NCBI GenBank assembly: GCA_041846495.1
Contig: JBGZEX010000056.1
Span: forward strand, 1 to 52,304
DNA from: JBGZEX01 sp041846495
Lineage (GTDB): Bacteria > Bacteroidota > Bacteroidia > Bacteroidales > Marinifilaceae
Reading direction: 5' to 3'
Length of the DNA: 52,304 bases
The position numbers and the translations under genes were made by a program. Under the pieces are notes generated by a model. It was not told the origin of the DNA. It searched no databases and saw only the letters and a list, made by a program, of their open reading frames with translations. Shown in pieces: positions 41,953 through 50,088 of this stretch (position 1 is the stretch's first letter; each line of letters begins with the position of its first letter).

Positions 41953-42632
41953 AGAATGTAATGGTAGTATCGGCTCATCCGGACGATGAATTATTGGGCG
42001 CAGGAGGGACACTTTTGCGGCATAGGGAAAACGGAGATAATCTATATTGGCTTATCGTTACGAATATATCGGAGGCTGCAGGATTCTCCAAGGAAAGGGT
42101 GGACGAAAGGCAAAAAGAAATGGAAAAGATTGCGGAGAGTTTGAACGTCCGGAAAGTATTCAAATTGGACTACCCGACCATGACTCTGTCCACAGAGATG
42201 CAAATCGATATGATTCCTGAGATTTCTCGAATTTTTACGGAAGTCCAACCCGAAATCATTTATTGCGTCAATCGTTCGGATGCCCATTCCGATCATCGCA
42301 TAACCTTCGATGCGGTGATGGCATGTACCAAATCTTTCCGTTATCCCTTCATAAAAAAAGTATTGATGTATGAATGTATTTCCGAAACGGAGTTTGCCCC
42401 TCAGTTTGCCGACACCATGTTCATTCCCAATTATTTTGTTGATATTTCCGACTTTTTGGATGAGAAATTGGCTTTGATGAAGGTATATGCTTCGGAGTTG
42501 GGGGATCATCCATTTCCCCGGAGCCTGAGAAATATAGAAGCCCTTGCGGTATTTAGAGGTGCGACAGCCGGCGTGCGTTATGCCGAAGCATTTCAATTGA
42601 TCCGATATATAGAAAAAAACACCTCCTCTTAA
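41949..42632 (+). CDS. PIG-L/LmbE family zinc deacetylase
   Basis: 227 aa. Zinc motif AHPDDE at residues 9-14 and the second motif RSDAHSDHRI near 114-123, both typical of LmbE/PIG-L deacetylases that hydrolyse N-acetyl groups from GlcNAc-like sugars. There is no signal peptide, so it acts in the cytoplasm. The 4-base overlap with the formyltransferase gene implies linked action: remove an acetyl, then add a formyl. The substrate is not known. The PtmE-like gene follows after 10 bases. Confidence 0.88.
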   Translation: MKNVMVVSAHPDDELLGAGGTLLRHRENGDNLYWLIVTNISEAAGFSKERVDERQKEMEKIAESLNVRKVFKLDYPTMTLSTEMQIDMIPEISRIFTEVQPEIIYCVNRSDAHSDHRITFDAVMACTKSFRYPFIKKVLMYECISETEFAPQFADTMFIPNYFVDISDFLDEKLALMKVYASELGDHPFPRSLRNIEALAVFRGATAGVRYAEAFQLIRYIEKNTSS

Positions 42633-42642
42633 CTTTGATTTA

Positions 42643-43686
42643 ATGGAGAACATGGAAAAATATTTGATAGATAGCCGGGCAACTATCAGAGAAGCTTTGT
42701 GTGCTTTGAACGCTTTGTCCGGAGAAAATGCACAAACTCTTTTTGTATTGGATGTTTCGGAGCAAATAGTCGGGACACTTACGGACGGAGATATACGTAG
42801 AGGTTTGATTAACAATCTGGGACTTGACGATAAGGTTTCGGATGCAATGAACAGGGATTTTTATTTTATCGGAGACGAACAGATGGATATTGCTCTATTA
42901 CGTAAATACAGATCCTTGAAGATTAAACTTTTACCCATATTAAATAAAAAGCGGCAATTGGTGGATATTTGCGACCTGAAAAAATATAAATCGTTTTTAC
43001 CGGTTGATGCCATATTGATGGCCGGGGGAAAGGGAGAGAGATTAAGACCGCTGACGGAGAAAAAACCTAAACCGTTATTGAAAATCGGAGATAAAGCAAT
43101 TATAGATTATAATATCGAAAGTTTACTCTCTTATGGAATAAGAAATATATCCGTTACGGTGAATTATTTGAAAGAGCAGTTGGAACGACATTTCGAAAAA
43201 GAGAGAAACGGAGTGAAAATTAAATGTGTAAGAGAACCGGATTTCTGGGGGACAATGGGAGCGGTGAAATTGGTGGATTGTATCTGCAATGATGCTTGCC
43301 TGGTAATGAATTCCGATTTGTTTACCAATATCAATTATGAAGATTTCTATCTTCATTTCAAGGAACACAATGCCGATATGTCGGTTGCCGTTATTCCCTA
43401 TTCGATTACTGTTCCCTACGGTATATTCGAATTGAAAGGAAGGAATATCCGGGCGATTAAGGAAAAGCCGACCTATAATTATTATGCGAATGCAGGTATT
43501 TACCTTATAAAAAAAGAGGTTATCAATCTCATTCCCGAAAATACATTTTATAATGCAACGGATTTGATGGAACAGTTGATTGCGGCGAACCGTAGCGTAA
43601 TTCGCTTCCCGTTGACCGGTTATTGGATAGATATCGGTAAACACGAAGATTATAAGAAAGCACAAGAGTTTGTGAAACATTTATAA
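42643..43686 (+). CDS. ptmE: CBS-domain sugar-1-phosphate nucleotidyltransferase, PtmE-like
   Basis: 347 aa in two parts: a CBS pair over residues 1-115 (LTDGDIRRGL motif) and a nucleotidyltransferase domain starting near 122 with ILMAGGKGERLRPLTEKKPKPLL. This order matches PtmE of Campylobacter, a glucosamine-1-phosphate guanylyltransferase that starts the GDP-dependent legionaminate route. The presence of LegB and LegG makes that assignment likely. The CBS pair may sense a nucleotide. A second Met at residue 4 is a possible start. Confidence 0.87.
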   Translation: MENMEKYLIDSRATIREALCALNALSGENAQTLFVLDVSEQIVGTLTDGDIRRGLINNLGLDDKVSDAMNRDFYFIGDEQMDIALLRKYRSLKIKLLPILNKKRQLVDICDLKKYKSFLPVDAILMAGGKGERLRPLTEKKPKPLLKIGDKAIIDYNIESLLSYGIRNISVTVNYLKEQLERHFEKERNGVKIKCVREPDFWGTMGAVKLVDCICNDACLVMNSDLFTNINYEDFYLHFKEHNADMSVAVIPYSITVPYGIFELKGRNIRAIKEKPTYNYYANAGIYLIKKEVINLIPENTFYNATDLMEQLIAANRSVIRFPLTGYWIDIGKHEDYKKAQEFVKHL

Positions 43687-43697
43687 TAACTGAATTT

Positions 43698-44432
43698 ATG
43701 GCGATACTAATCACGATATGTGCCCGGGGCGGCTCAAAAGGTATACCCGGTAAGAATATAAAATTTTTGAACGGGAAACCTCTTATTTATTACACACTTA
43801 AAACAGCTGTCGGATTTTCGAACCTGAATCCTGAGAAAGTGGATATTATTTTATCCACGGATTCGGATGCAATAAAAAAGACCGTATCGAATCTGGGATT
43901 TCCTGAAATAGACCTGACCTATACCCGTCCGGCGATACTCGGGAATGATACTGCCGGCAAGTTGGATGTAATTAAAGATGTGTTGAAATATGCACAATAT
44001 AAAAATAATATCCGCTACGATTATGTGTTGGATATGGACGTGACTTCTCCTTTCCGTTCACTTCAGGATCTGACGGAATCATTTGATATTATTCGCAATA
44101 ATAAATATGCATTGAATCTTTTTTCTGTCAGTCCGGCTAATAGGAACCCCTATTTTAATATGGTGGAAGAGCAGGAGAATGGCTTCGTAGCTTTGTGTAA
44201 ACAAGGTAATTTTCTTACTCGTCAATCGGCACCGAAAGTATATGATATGAATGCCTCATTTTATATATATACGGATAATTTCTTTAAGCAGAATATTGGG
44301 AAAGTTGTGAATGAGAAGTCGATTATATACGAAGTCCCTCACTTGTGTTTCGATTTGGATCATCCCGTAGATTTTGAATTTATGGAGTACTTGGTGAAAA
44401 ACAATAAGTTGGATTTTGATTTTATTCAATGA
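43698..44432 (+). CDS. legF: CMP-legionaminate synthetase (acylneuraminate cytidylyltransferase)
   Basis: 244 aa. N-terminal cytidylyltransferase loop ICARGGSKGIPGKNIK is textbook for NeuA/PtmB. Later DMDVTSPFR and NASFYIYTD are family motifs. It activates the nonulosonate with CTP, giving the donor for the transferase. Length suits the short single-domain type, without an O-acetylesterase extension. Overlaps the next gene by 4 bases. Confidence 0.92.
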   Translation: MAILITICARGGSKGIPGKNIKFLNGKPLIYYTLKTAVGFSNLNPEKVDIILSTDSDAIKKTVSNLGFPEIDLTYTRPAILGNDTAGKLDVIKDVLKYAQYKNNIRYDYVLDMDVTSPFRSLQDLTESFDIIRNNKYALNLFSVSPANRNPYFNMVEEQENGFVALCKQGNFLTRQSAPKVYDMNASFYIYTDNFFKQNIGKVVNEKSIIYEVPHLCFDLDHPVDFEFMEYLVKNNKLDFDFIQ

Positions 44433-45343
44433 AAGTATTGATAATCGGATTAGGTTCCATCGCGAAAAAACATATCGGGGTTTTGAAGGAGATTGAGCCC
44501 GATGTGCAACTTTTTGCTTTTCGATCTTCGCGAAATGGGGTAAAATCGGAGAAAGTCGCCGATTTATTTACCTGGGAAGAGGTGATGAGAGAATGCTTCG
44601 ATTTTGCAATAATTTCGAATCCTACTGCATTGCATTTCGAGGTCGTTCACCGCTTGAAAGAGTTATCGCTTCCCCTGTTTATAGAGAAACCCCTGTTTTC
44701 GGAAATTGGAATTCCGGCAAAGGAGTTAACGGAAGAGATTGAAAAGAAAAATATTCCGACTTATGTAGCCTGCAATCTTCGTTTTTTGGAATCTCTGCAG
44801 GAAACAAAAAGACTGATTGCCGGTGAAAGAATCAATGAAGTAAATGTTTATTGTGGTTCTTATCTGCCGGATTGGCGTCCCGATGCGGATTTCCGGACAG
44901 TTTACAGTGCAAATAAAGAGATGGGAGGCGGTGTCCATATCGATTTAATACACGAATTGGATTATATCTATTGGATTTTCGGGCAACCGGAATATACGCG
45001 CGCTTTGTTCAGCAACAAATCCTCGCTTGAAATTTCGGCAAATGATTATGCCAATTATTTATGGGGGTATGAAGGGTATAATGTGTCCATTATTTTGAAT
45101 TATTACCGGAGAGAACCCAAACGAACGCTCGAGATTGTGTGTGCATCCGGGACTTATGTTGTAGATTTGCTGCAAAACGACATAAGATACGGAGATGAAG
45201 TTGTTTTTAGCTCCGAACAGAAGATGATGGATACATATAAAGCACAGATGTGTTTTTTTATCCATCGAATATTGAGTGATGAGGTTAGATTTAATCCGAT
45301 TTCGGAAGCATATAATATCTTGGAATTATGTTTGAAACAATAA
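44429..45343 (+). CDS. Gfo/Idh/MocA family oxidoreductase in the nonulosonate operon
   Basis: 304 aa. Rossmann domain VLIIGLGSIAKKH at the N terminus, ISNPTALH, and the EKP motif (IEKPLFSE) near residue 91-93, followed by a C-terminal sheet domain with the GGGVHIDLIHELDY motif. It differs from the WlbA-like protein at 29612. Its location immediately after legF and before a PtmA-like SDR suggests modification of the nonulosonate or of its precursor, for example an epimerisation by oxidation and reduction. The substrate is unknown. Overlaps neighbours by 4 and 16 bases. Confidence 0.82.
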   Translation: MKVLIIGLGSIAKKHIGVLKEIEPDVQLFAFRSSRNGVKSEKVADLFTWEEVMRECFDFAIISNPTALHFEVVHRLKELSLPLFIEKPLFSEIGIPAKELTEEIEKKNIPTYVACNLRFLESLQETKRLIAGERINEVNVYCGSYLPDWRPDADFRTVYSANKEMGGGVHIDLIHELDYIYWIFGQPEYTRALFSNKSSLEISANDYANYLWGYEGYNVSIILNYYRREPKRTLEIVCASGTYVVDLLQNDIRYGDEVVFSSEQKMMDTYKAQMCFFIHRILSDEVRFNPISEAYNILELCLKQ

Positions 45344-46077
45344 AAAATAAAATTGTAATATTGACCGGAGCTTCCGGTCTTATAGGTTACGAAACCTATA
45401 AACATTTAAAGCGTAATGAAGCGACGGTGGTTGCCGTGGATATACGTGGAAAAGAACCGGATTACGACCTCTTTTGGGAGTACGACATCACACAACCGGA
45501 AGAGATAAATCGCTTGGTTGATACTGTAATGGAGCGTTTCGGCAGAATTGACGGGTTGGTCAGTTTGGCTTATCCCCGTACCCGGGATTGGGGCAATCGA
45601 TTTGAAGATATAGCCTTGGAGTCCTGGCAGAAAAATGTGGATATGCAAATGAATATGGTTTTTTTCCTCTGTCAGAGAGTTCTGGAAATAATGAAGCGAC
45701 AGCAGAGCGGTTCTGTCGTCAATATCGGCTCGATATACGGAGTAGTGGGTAACGACTTTACACTCTACGAAGATTACGGGGGTACTTCTGCCGCTGCCTA
45801 TACCGCAATTAAGGGAGGTTTGATCAATTTCACCCGTTTTTTGGCTTCTTATTACGGGCCTTACAATGTACGGGTGAATTGTGTTTCGCCCGGGGGGATT
45901 ATTGATACGGACAAGCAACATCCCTCGTTCATCCAAAAATACAGTGCCAGATCACCTTTGCGACGCCTCGGTAATCCGGAAGAAATAGCTCCTGCCATTA
46001 CTTTCTTACTTTCGGACGAGGCTTCATATATTACGGGGCATAATTTGATGGTGGACGGGGGATGGACGAGCATTTAA
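45328..46077 (+). CDS. Short-chain dehydrogenase, PtmA-like
   Basis: 249-aa classical SDR: TGASGLIGYE for NAD(P), NIGSIYGVVG with active-site Ser, and YTAIKGG (Tyr-x-x-x-Lys), ending in LMVDGGWTSI. The sequence SLAYPRTRDWGNRFE is the pattern of flagellin-modification protein PtmA of Campylobacter, part of the legionaminate gene group there. The exact reaction of PtmA is not clear to me. The start overlaps the preceding gene by 16 bases. A likely terminator lies 20 bases after the stop and closes the operon. Confidence 0.86.
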   Translation: MFETIKNKIVILTGASGLIGYETYKHLKRNEATVVAVDIRGKEPDYDLFWEYDITQPEEINRLVDTVMERFGRIDGLVSLAYPRTRDWGNRFEDIALESWQKNVDMQMNMVFFLCQRVLEIMKRQQSGSVVNIGSIYGVVGNDFTLYEDYGGTSAAAYTAIKGGLINFTRFLASYYGPYNVRVNCVSPGGIIDTDKQHPSFIQKYSARSPLRRLGNPEEIAPAITFLLSDEASYITGHNLMVDGGWTSI

Positions 46078-46096
46078 GTGAGTAGACTTAAGAATT

Positions 46097-46126
46097 GAGA
46101 CCGGATTTAATACCGGCCTCCGTTTT
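46097..46126 (+). terminator. Probable terminator of the legionaminate operon
   Basis: Stem 46097-46104 with 46113-46120 (7 of 8 pairs, one A-C mismatch), loop of 8, followed by CGTTTTATAA. Modest strength. Confidence 0.45.
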
Positions 46127-46179
46127 ATAATCCGTGAAAGGATGCCACAATACAATTAGAAGCTATTATTCAATTCTCA

Positions 46180-47619
46180 ATGCCAATTAGCAAAATGAGA
46201 GGGATAAAAAATACTCATCTGAAAACGACGATTTGGAGTCTTTTCGGACGTTATTTGCCTAATTTGATCCAGATAGCGTCGACGCTGTTGATTGCGAGAC
46301 TGATTCTGCCGAGTGATTTCGGAGAGATTGCCATCATAACGACATTTACCCAAATCGCATCTTTGGTAGTATCCTCGGGATTTTATGAGGCATTGATTTA
46401 CAAGTCTAAAAACTCGCAACGTCTATATTCGACTGTCTTTTTTTCAAATATATTGATAGCCTTTTTGTTATATATATTGCTGTTTTTATTTTCTTCTGCA
46501 ATTGCCGATTTTTATTCAATACCGAGGTTAGGCGTACTGACGAAAATTGTAAGTTTAAATATTGTAATATATGCATTCTCTTATATACAGCGCACTATAT
46601 ATACGATAAAACTGGATTTTAAAACACCGGCACTGATATCTCTCGTGGCCTCGATAGTGGGAAGCGGTATCGGTTTGCTCATGGCATTTAATCATTACGG
46701 GGTCTGGGCGGTCGTATGCCAGACATTACTTATCAATTTATTGCAATCGGTTTTGTTTTGGAAATTATCCGCATGGCGCCCCCGGTTGACATTTTCGTAT
46801 GGAGAGTTGAAAACGATCTTACCTTATTCCTCCAAGATATTGTTGAATAATTTCGTATCCGTATTTTACGATAATATATATTCACTGGTATTGGGGAAGG
46901 CGTTTTCCTCTAAAATATTAGGCTATTATAACAGGATGCAGACCGTCGTTTTTTTTACGACGACTAATTTTATGTATGCTGTGGAATCCGTCTTCTTTCC
47001 AACCTTATGCGGAAGAAAAAATAATGCGGATCATATGGTAACTTCCTATGAAACCTTGCTGCGGCTCTCAACTTTTTTGACCTTCCCCATACTGATTGTT
47101 ATGATTGCTTTAGGAAAGCCGATTATTTTGATACTGCTTACGGAGAAATGGCTGGGAGCTTTGGAAATATTGAAACTGGTTTCGTTTGCATACCTCTTCC
47201 TTCCCATCATCTACATCAATAATTCTTTTCTGAAAATAGCCAATAAGCCGAATGTTTTATTCTATACGAATATTATAAGAAAAATAATAGGGGTATTCAT
47301 ATTATTTCTTACAATTCCGTATAATATTACGACGGTATGTTACGGTATGATATTGTATTATTTCACAGATGCTTTCATATCGATGATATGTACCCATATT
47401 TTTATAAAAATAAATATATTCCGGCAAGTCCGTTTTATATTGTCGAATGTTGTTCTGAATACCGTCTTCTTTTTTGTGATAAAATATATTTCCTCGTTAT
47501 TTTCCAGTGATTTTATGAAAATATTTGCCGGTATTGCAATTGCCGGACTTTCTTACCTGCTGTTGTCGATGTTATGCCGCTCGAAAGAGTATGGGTTGCT
47601 GAAAAAATATGTGATGTAG
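46180..47619 (+). CDS. Wzx-type polysaccharide flippase (MOP family)
   Basis: 479-aa integral membrane protein with about 12-14 hydrophobic segments. The N-terminal TTIWSLFGRYLPNLIQIASTLLIARLILPSDFGEIAI and the later LPYSSKILLNNFVSVFYDNIYSLVLGK are typical of the polysacch_synt_3 branch. It would flip the lipid-linked repeat unit across the inner membrane. Composition is clearly more AT-rich than the sugar genes upstream, as common for wzx. ATG 46180 is the first start; Met6 (46195) is also possible. It is followed by the Wzy candidate after 3 bases. Confidence 0.88.
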   Translation: MPISKMRGIKNTHLKTTIWSLFGRYLPNLIQIASTLLIARLILPSDFGEIAIITTFTQIASLVVSSGFYEALIYKSKNSQRLYSTVFFSNILIAFLLYILLFLFSSAIADFYSIPRLGVLTKIVSLNIVIYAFSYIQRTIYTIKLDFKTPALISLVASIVGSGIGLLMAFNHYGVWAVVCQTLLINLLQSVLFWKLSAWRPRLTFSYGELKTILPYSSKILLNNFVSVFYDNIYSLVLGKAFSSKILGYYNRMQTVVFFTTTNFMYAVESVFFPTLCGRKNNADHMVTSYETLLRLSTFLTFPILIVMIALGKPIILILLTEKWLGALEILKLVSFAYLFLPIIYINNSFLKIANKPNVLFYTNIIRKIIGVFILFLTIPYNITTVCYGMILYYFTDAFISMICTHIFIKINIFRQVRFILSNVVLNTVFFFVIKYISSLFSSDFMKIFAGIAIAGLSYLLLSMLCRSKEYGLLKKYVM

Positions 47620-47622
47620 GGT

Positions 47623-48888
47623 ATGGATATTATTTTGGAGATTTTATTCGTCTTCCTTTTATTTGCTTTGAATGGAAAACATACCAAATGCTTTCTATTG
47701 TTGATATCGTTGCAGACAGTTTCTTTTTTCCTCCAGTTTTTAGTAGGTAATTCATGTAAATATTCTACATTTTATACGTTTTTCAATATCCTGTTTGTAA
47801 ATCTGAATCTATTTTTGATTATGGGACCTTGGCGATACGGGAACTTGAAGGTGATTTATATGAAAAACGAAGATTATGTTCTTTTTTTCAAAAAATGCCT
47901 GTATGCAATTTTGGCGGTGAATATTATACTTAACTCTGCGATCCTTTTCATAGTGTTGATATACATACCCGATATAGCAGCTTTTAAGGCAGAGAAAGCG
48001 TTTCACGATTTATACGATAGCATCCCGTATTTTGCCAATGTTTTCAGGTATGCATATACTTCACAAAATTTGGGTTTTTTTGCGATACCGTTTTTTTTCT
48101 ATTATTTGCAGAAACGGGAATTGAAAAAAGCCGGGCTTGCGTTATTTTTTTCCGGCTCGACATTGATTTCCGCCTTCGCTTTTTATTCGAGAGCTTTGAT
48201 TTTGACTTATGTTCTAGTATTTCTTGGATATTATCTATTGATTAACAGTGCTATAGATGATAAGCTGAGAAAAAAAATATCTTCCGTAGCTAAAAAAATA
48301 TTTTTAATAATAGGTTGTTTGTTTATTGTAATAACTGTTGTCAGATTTTCCGCTATGGATTATTATGCCGACAGGATTCCGGAAAATTCCGTTATAAAAA
48401 ATCCCATACTTTACAGTTTGGTTGATTATGCATCTCAAGGTTATCCCAATGGATTGAACCTGTTGGAGGAATATTCCGATGAAAGGAATTTAGAGGGGGA
48501 GGATATGTTCCGTACGATATATCAGTTTCTCGATTTCTTTCATATCATATCCTGGGATTCGGAAGAATCCAAAGAGAAAATAGCCGCAGCCTATAATTAT
48601 GACGGAGGAGCTTTCCATGGATATACTTGCCAAATGGTATTTAATTTCGGTTATATACTCACCTTACTGGTAAGTGTCTTTTATTATTTCTTCGTACGGC
48701 ATAAATTACGGGGAAATACATCTGTTTCCTTATTGGAACTTTGTTTGTTAATTCTGTTTTTGGTGATGCCACTGGTTGCAATTTTTTATTCCGGCTTGGG
48801 ACTTTTGTATTTTTCCGTAATGTTTATGATATTTACGAAGTTCTTATATGTTTTAAAACGTATATTTACAGTTAGTTATAAATCCTGA
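47623..48888 (+). CDS. Membrane protein, candidate O-antigen polymerase (Wzy)
   Basis: 421 aa with about 10 hydrophobic helices and one larger loop (roughly residues 255-330) rich in acidic residues, as in Wzy polymerases. Sequence conservation in Wzy is poor, so the call relies on topology, length and its position between wzx and a transferase gene. AT-rich. It would join repeat units on the periplasmic face. No other polymerase candidate is seen in the locus. Confidence 0.65.
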   Translation: MDIILEILFVFLLFALNGKHTKCFLLLISLQTVSFFLQFLVGNSCKYSTFYTFFNILFVNLNLFLIMGPWRYGNLKVIYMKNEDYVLFFKKCLYAILAVNIILNSAILFIVLIYIPDIAAFKAEKAFHDLYDSIPYFANVFRYAYTSQNLGFFAIPFFFYYLQKRELKKAGLALFFSGSTLISAFAFYSRALILTYVLVFLGYYLLINSAIDDKLRKKISSVAKKIFLIIGCLFIVITVVRFSAMDYYADRIPENSVIKNPILYSLVDYASQGYPNGLNLLEEYSDERNLEGEDMFRTIYQFLDFFHIISWDSEESKEKIAAAYNYDGGAFHGYTCQMVFNFGYILTLLVSVFYYFFVRHKLRGNTSVSLLELCLLILFLVMPLVAIFYSGLGLLYFSVMFMIFTKFLYVLKRIFTVSYKS

Positions 48889-48891
48889 GAG

Positions 48892-50058
48892 ATGAAAAAA
48901 GAATTTAAGCGTGTATTCAAAGTTTATTTATATGGATATTTAAATGAATTCAATTCATATAATACTTTGAGGAAAAGCGAATCTCCCGGCATATCCTATA
49001 AGGAATTTAAAATCGGAGAAGTCCTGAAATATTTAGGCGTGAGACATAATAATTTGCTTGTGTCGGCCTTCAGACTTATCGCTCATTTGGAATGTTATAT
49101 CGGTTTCTCGGTTGTATTGTTCAGATTTATCGGAACGCTCCTGATGTATATGTTTACAAGCGGAAAAGAGCTTGAAAAGAAGAATGTAATTTTAGGTCTA
49201 AATACTCCTAAGGGGAATTTTATGAAGATGTTGACAAGTATCGATATGAAACCGGATGCGATTACCGTAATAAGATTACCTTTTCTCCGTGCGGATTATA
49301 AAGAATTTCCCACAATCTCCGTATTAAGCGGAGTTAAGCTCTCCGATATCCTGTTTTCTTTTAAGTATTCGGTAAGAATGATTTTTTTTGTAAAGAAAAA
49401 ATACGGTTACAGAGATTTGCTGTTTCGTTCGTATTCGTCGTTCGAATATTTTTTGTCCTACTTTTTTATAAATAGAAGCCGGTTGACTAATAAATATTAT
49501 TTCGTAAATACGTATGATAGATGGGCATATATTTTTGGAGATATAAAACACGAAACCTATTTCATTCAGCATGGAATATTGTCGGGAGATGTTTTGATAA
49601 AAAAAATAGGACGGGTAGATTATGCCTATTACATCGATAAAGAGCAAAAGGACATATGTGAGAAAATATTATTTGATAATGTTCCCGTGGCTCGTTACAG
49701 AAATAGGATGAATTTTTCCGGGAATGGCAAATTATTGAATAATAACTTAAAGAATGTCTTGCTGGTCTGTAATAAAATATTTTTTAAAAAAGAGGAGGAA
49801 ATAATCTGTAAGCTAAAAAATAAAGATGTAAATCTGTATATTAAACCGCACCCGGCTGAAAAGGATATCGGAAGTTATGAAAATTTATTATTTCAGACTA
49901 ATTTTGTAATATTGGATAAAGGAGATTATCCTGAAGTGGATTTTGTGATTTCTTATGAATCGACTTTGGCTCAGGAGTACGAAAGCAAAGGAGTTAGAGT
50001 ATTGAAGTACGGATGTGATTCTTTTGACGGGGAATTGGAGAAATTATGCCAATCTTAG
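48892..50058 (+). CDS. Putative glycosyltransferase with KPHP motif, candidate nonulosonyltransferase
   Basis: 388 aa, AT-rich, no clear transmembrane helix except a hydrophobic stretch near 70-90. The C-terminal half has YIKPHPAEKD (Lys318-Pro-His320-Pro) and a downstream serine in ISYESTLAQEYE (Ser357), the His-Pro plus Ser/Thr arrangement of bacterial sialyltransferases and CMP-Kdo-type or capsule transferases. An FIQHGILSG segment near 223 resembles CDP-glycerol/capsule transferase loops. As it lies in the only locus with CMP-nonulosonate synthesis and no other transferase is seen there, it is the best candidate to use that donor. I cannot place it in a CAZy family. Confidence 0.6.
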   Translation: MKKEFKRVFKVYLYGYLNEFNSYNTLRKSESPGISYKEFKIGEVLKYLGVRHNNLLVSAFRLIAHLECYIGFSVVLFRFIGTLLMYMFTSGKELEKKNVILGLNTPKGNFMKMLTSIDMKPDAITVIRLPFLRADYKEFPTISVLSGVKLSDILFSFKYSVRMIFFVKKKYGYRDLLFRSYSSFEYFLSYFFINRSRLTNKYYFVNTYDRWAYIFGDIKHETYFIQHGILSGDVLIKKIGRVDYAYYIDKEQKDICEKILFDNVPVARYRNRMNFSGNGKLLNNNLKNVLLVCNKIFFKKEEEIICKLKNKDVNLYIKPHPAEKDIGSYENLLFQTNFVILDKGDYPEVDFVISYESTLAQEYESKGVRVLKYGCDSFDGELEKLCQS

Positions 50059-50088
50059 AATTTTGTTTTTAATAAATATATTGATTCG

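Noticed and set aside
38897..44432. Plain sialic acid (Neu5Ac) operon neuABC
   Set aside because: The presence of LegB, LegC, the PglD-like acetyltransferase and a PtmE-like enzyme points to a legionaminic-type sugar.
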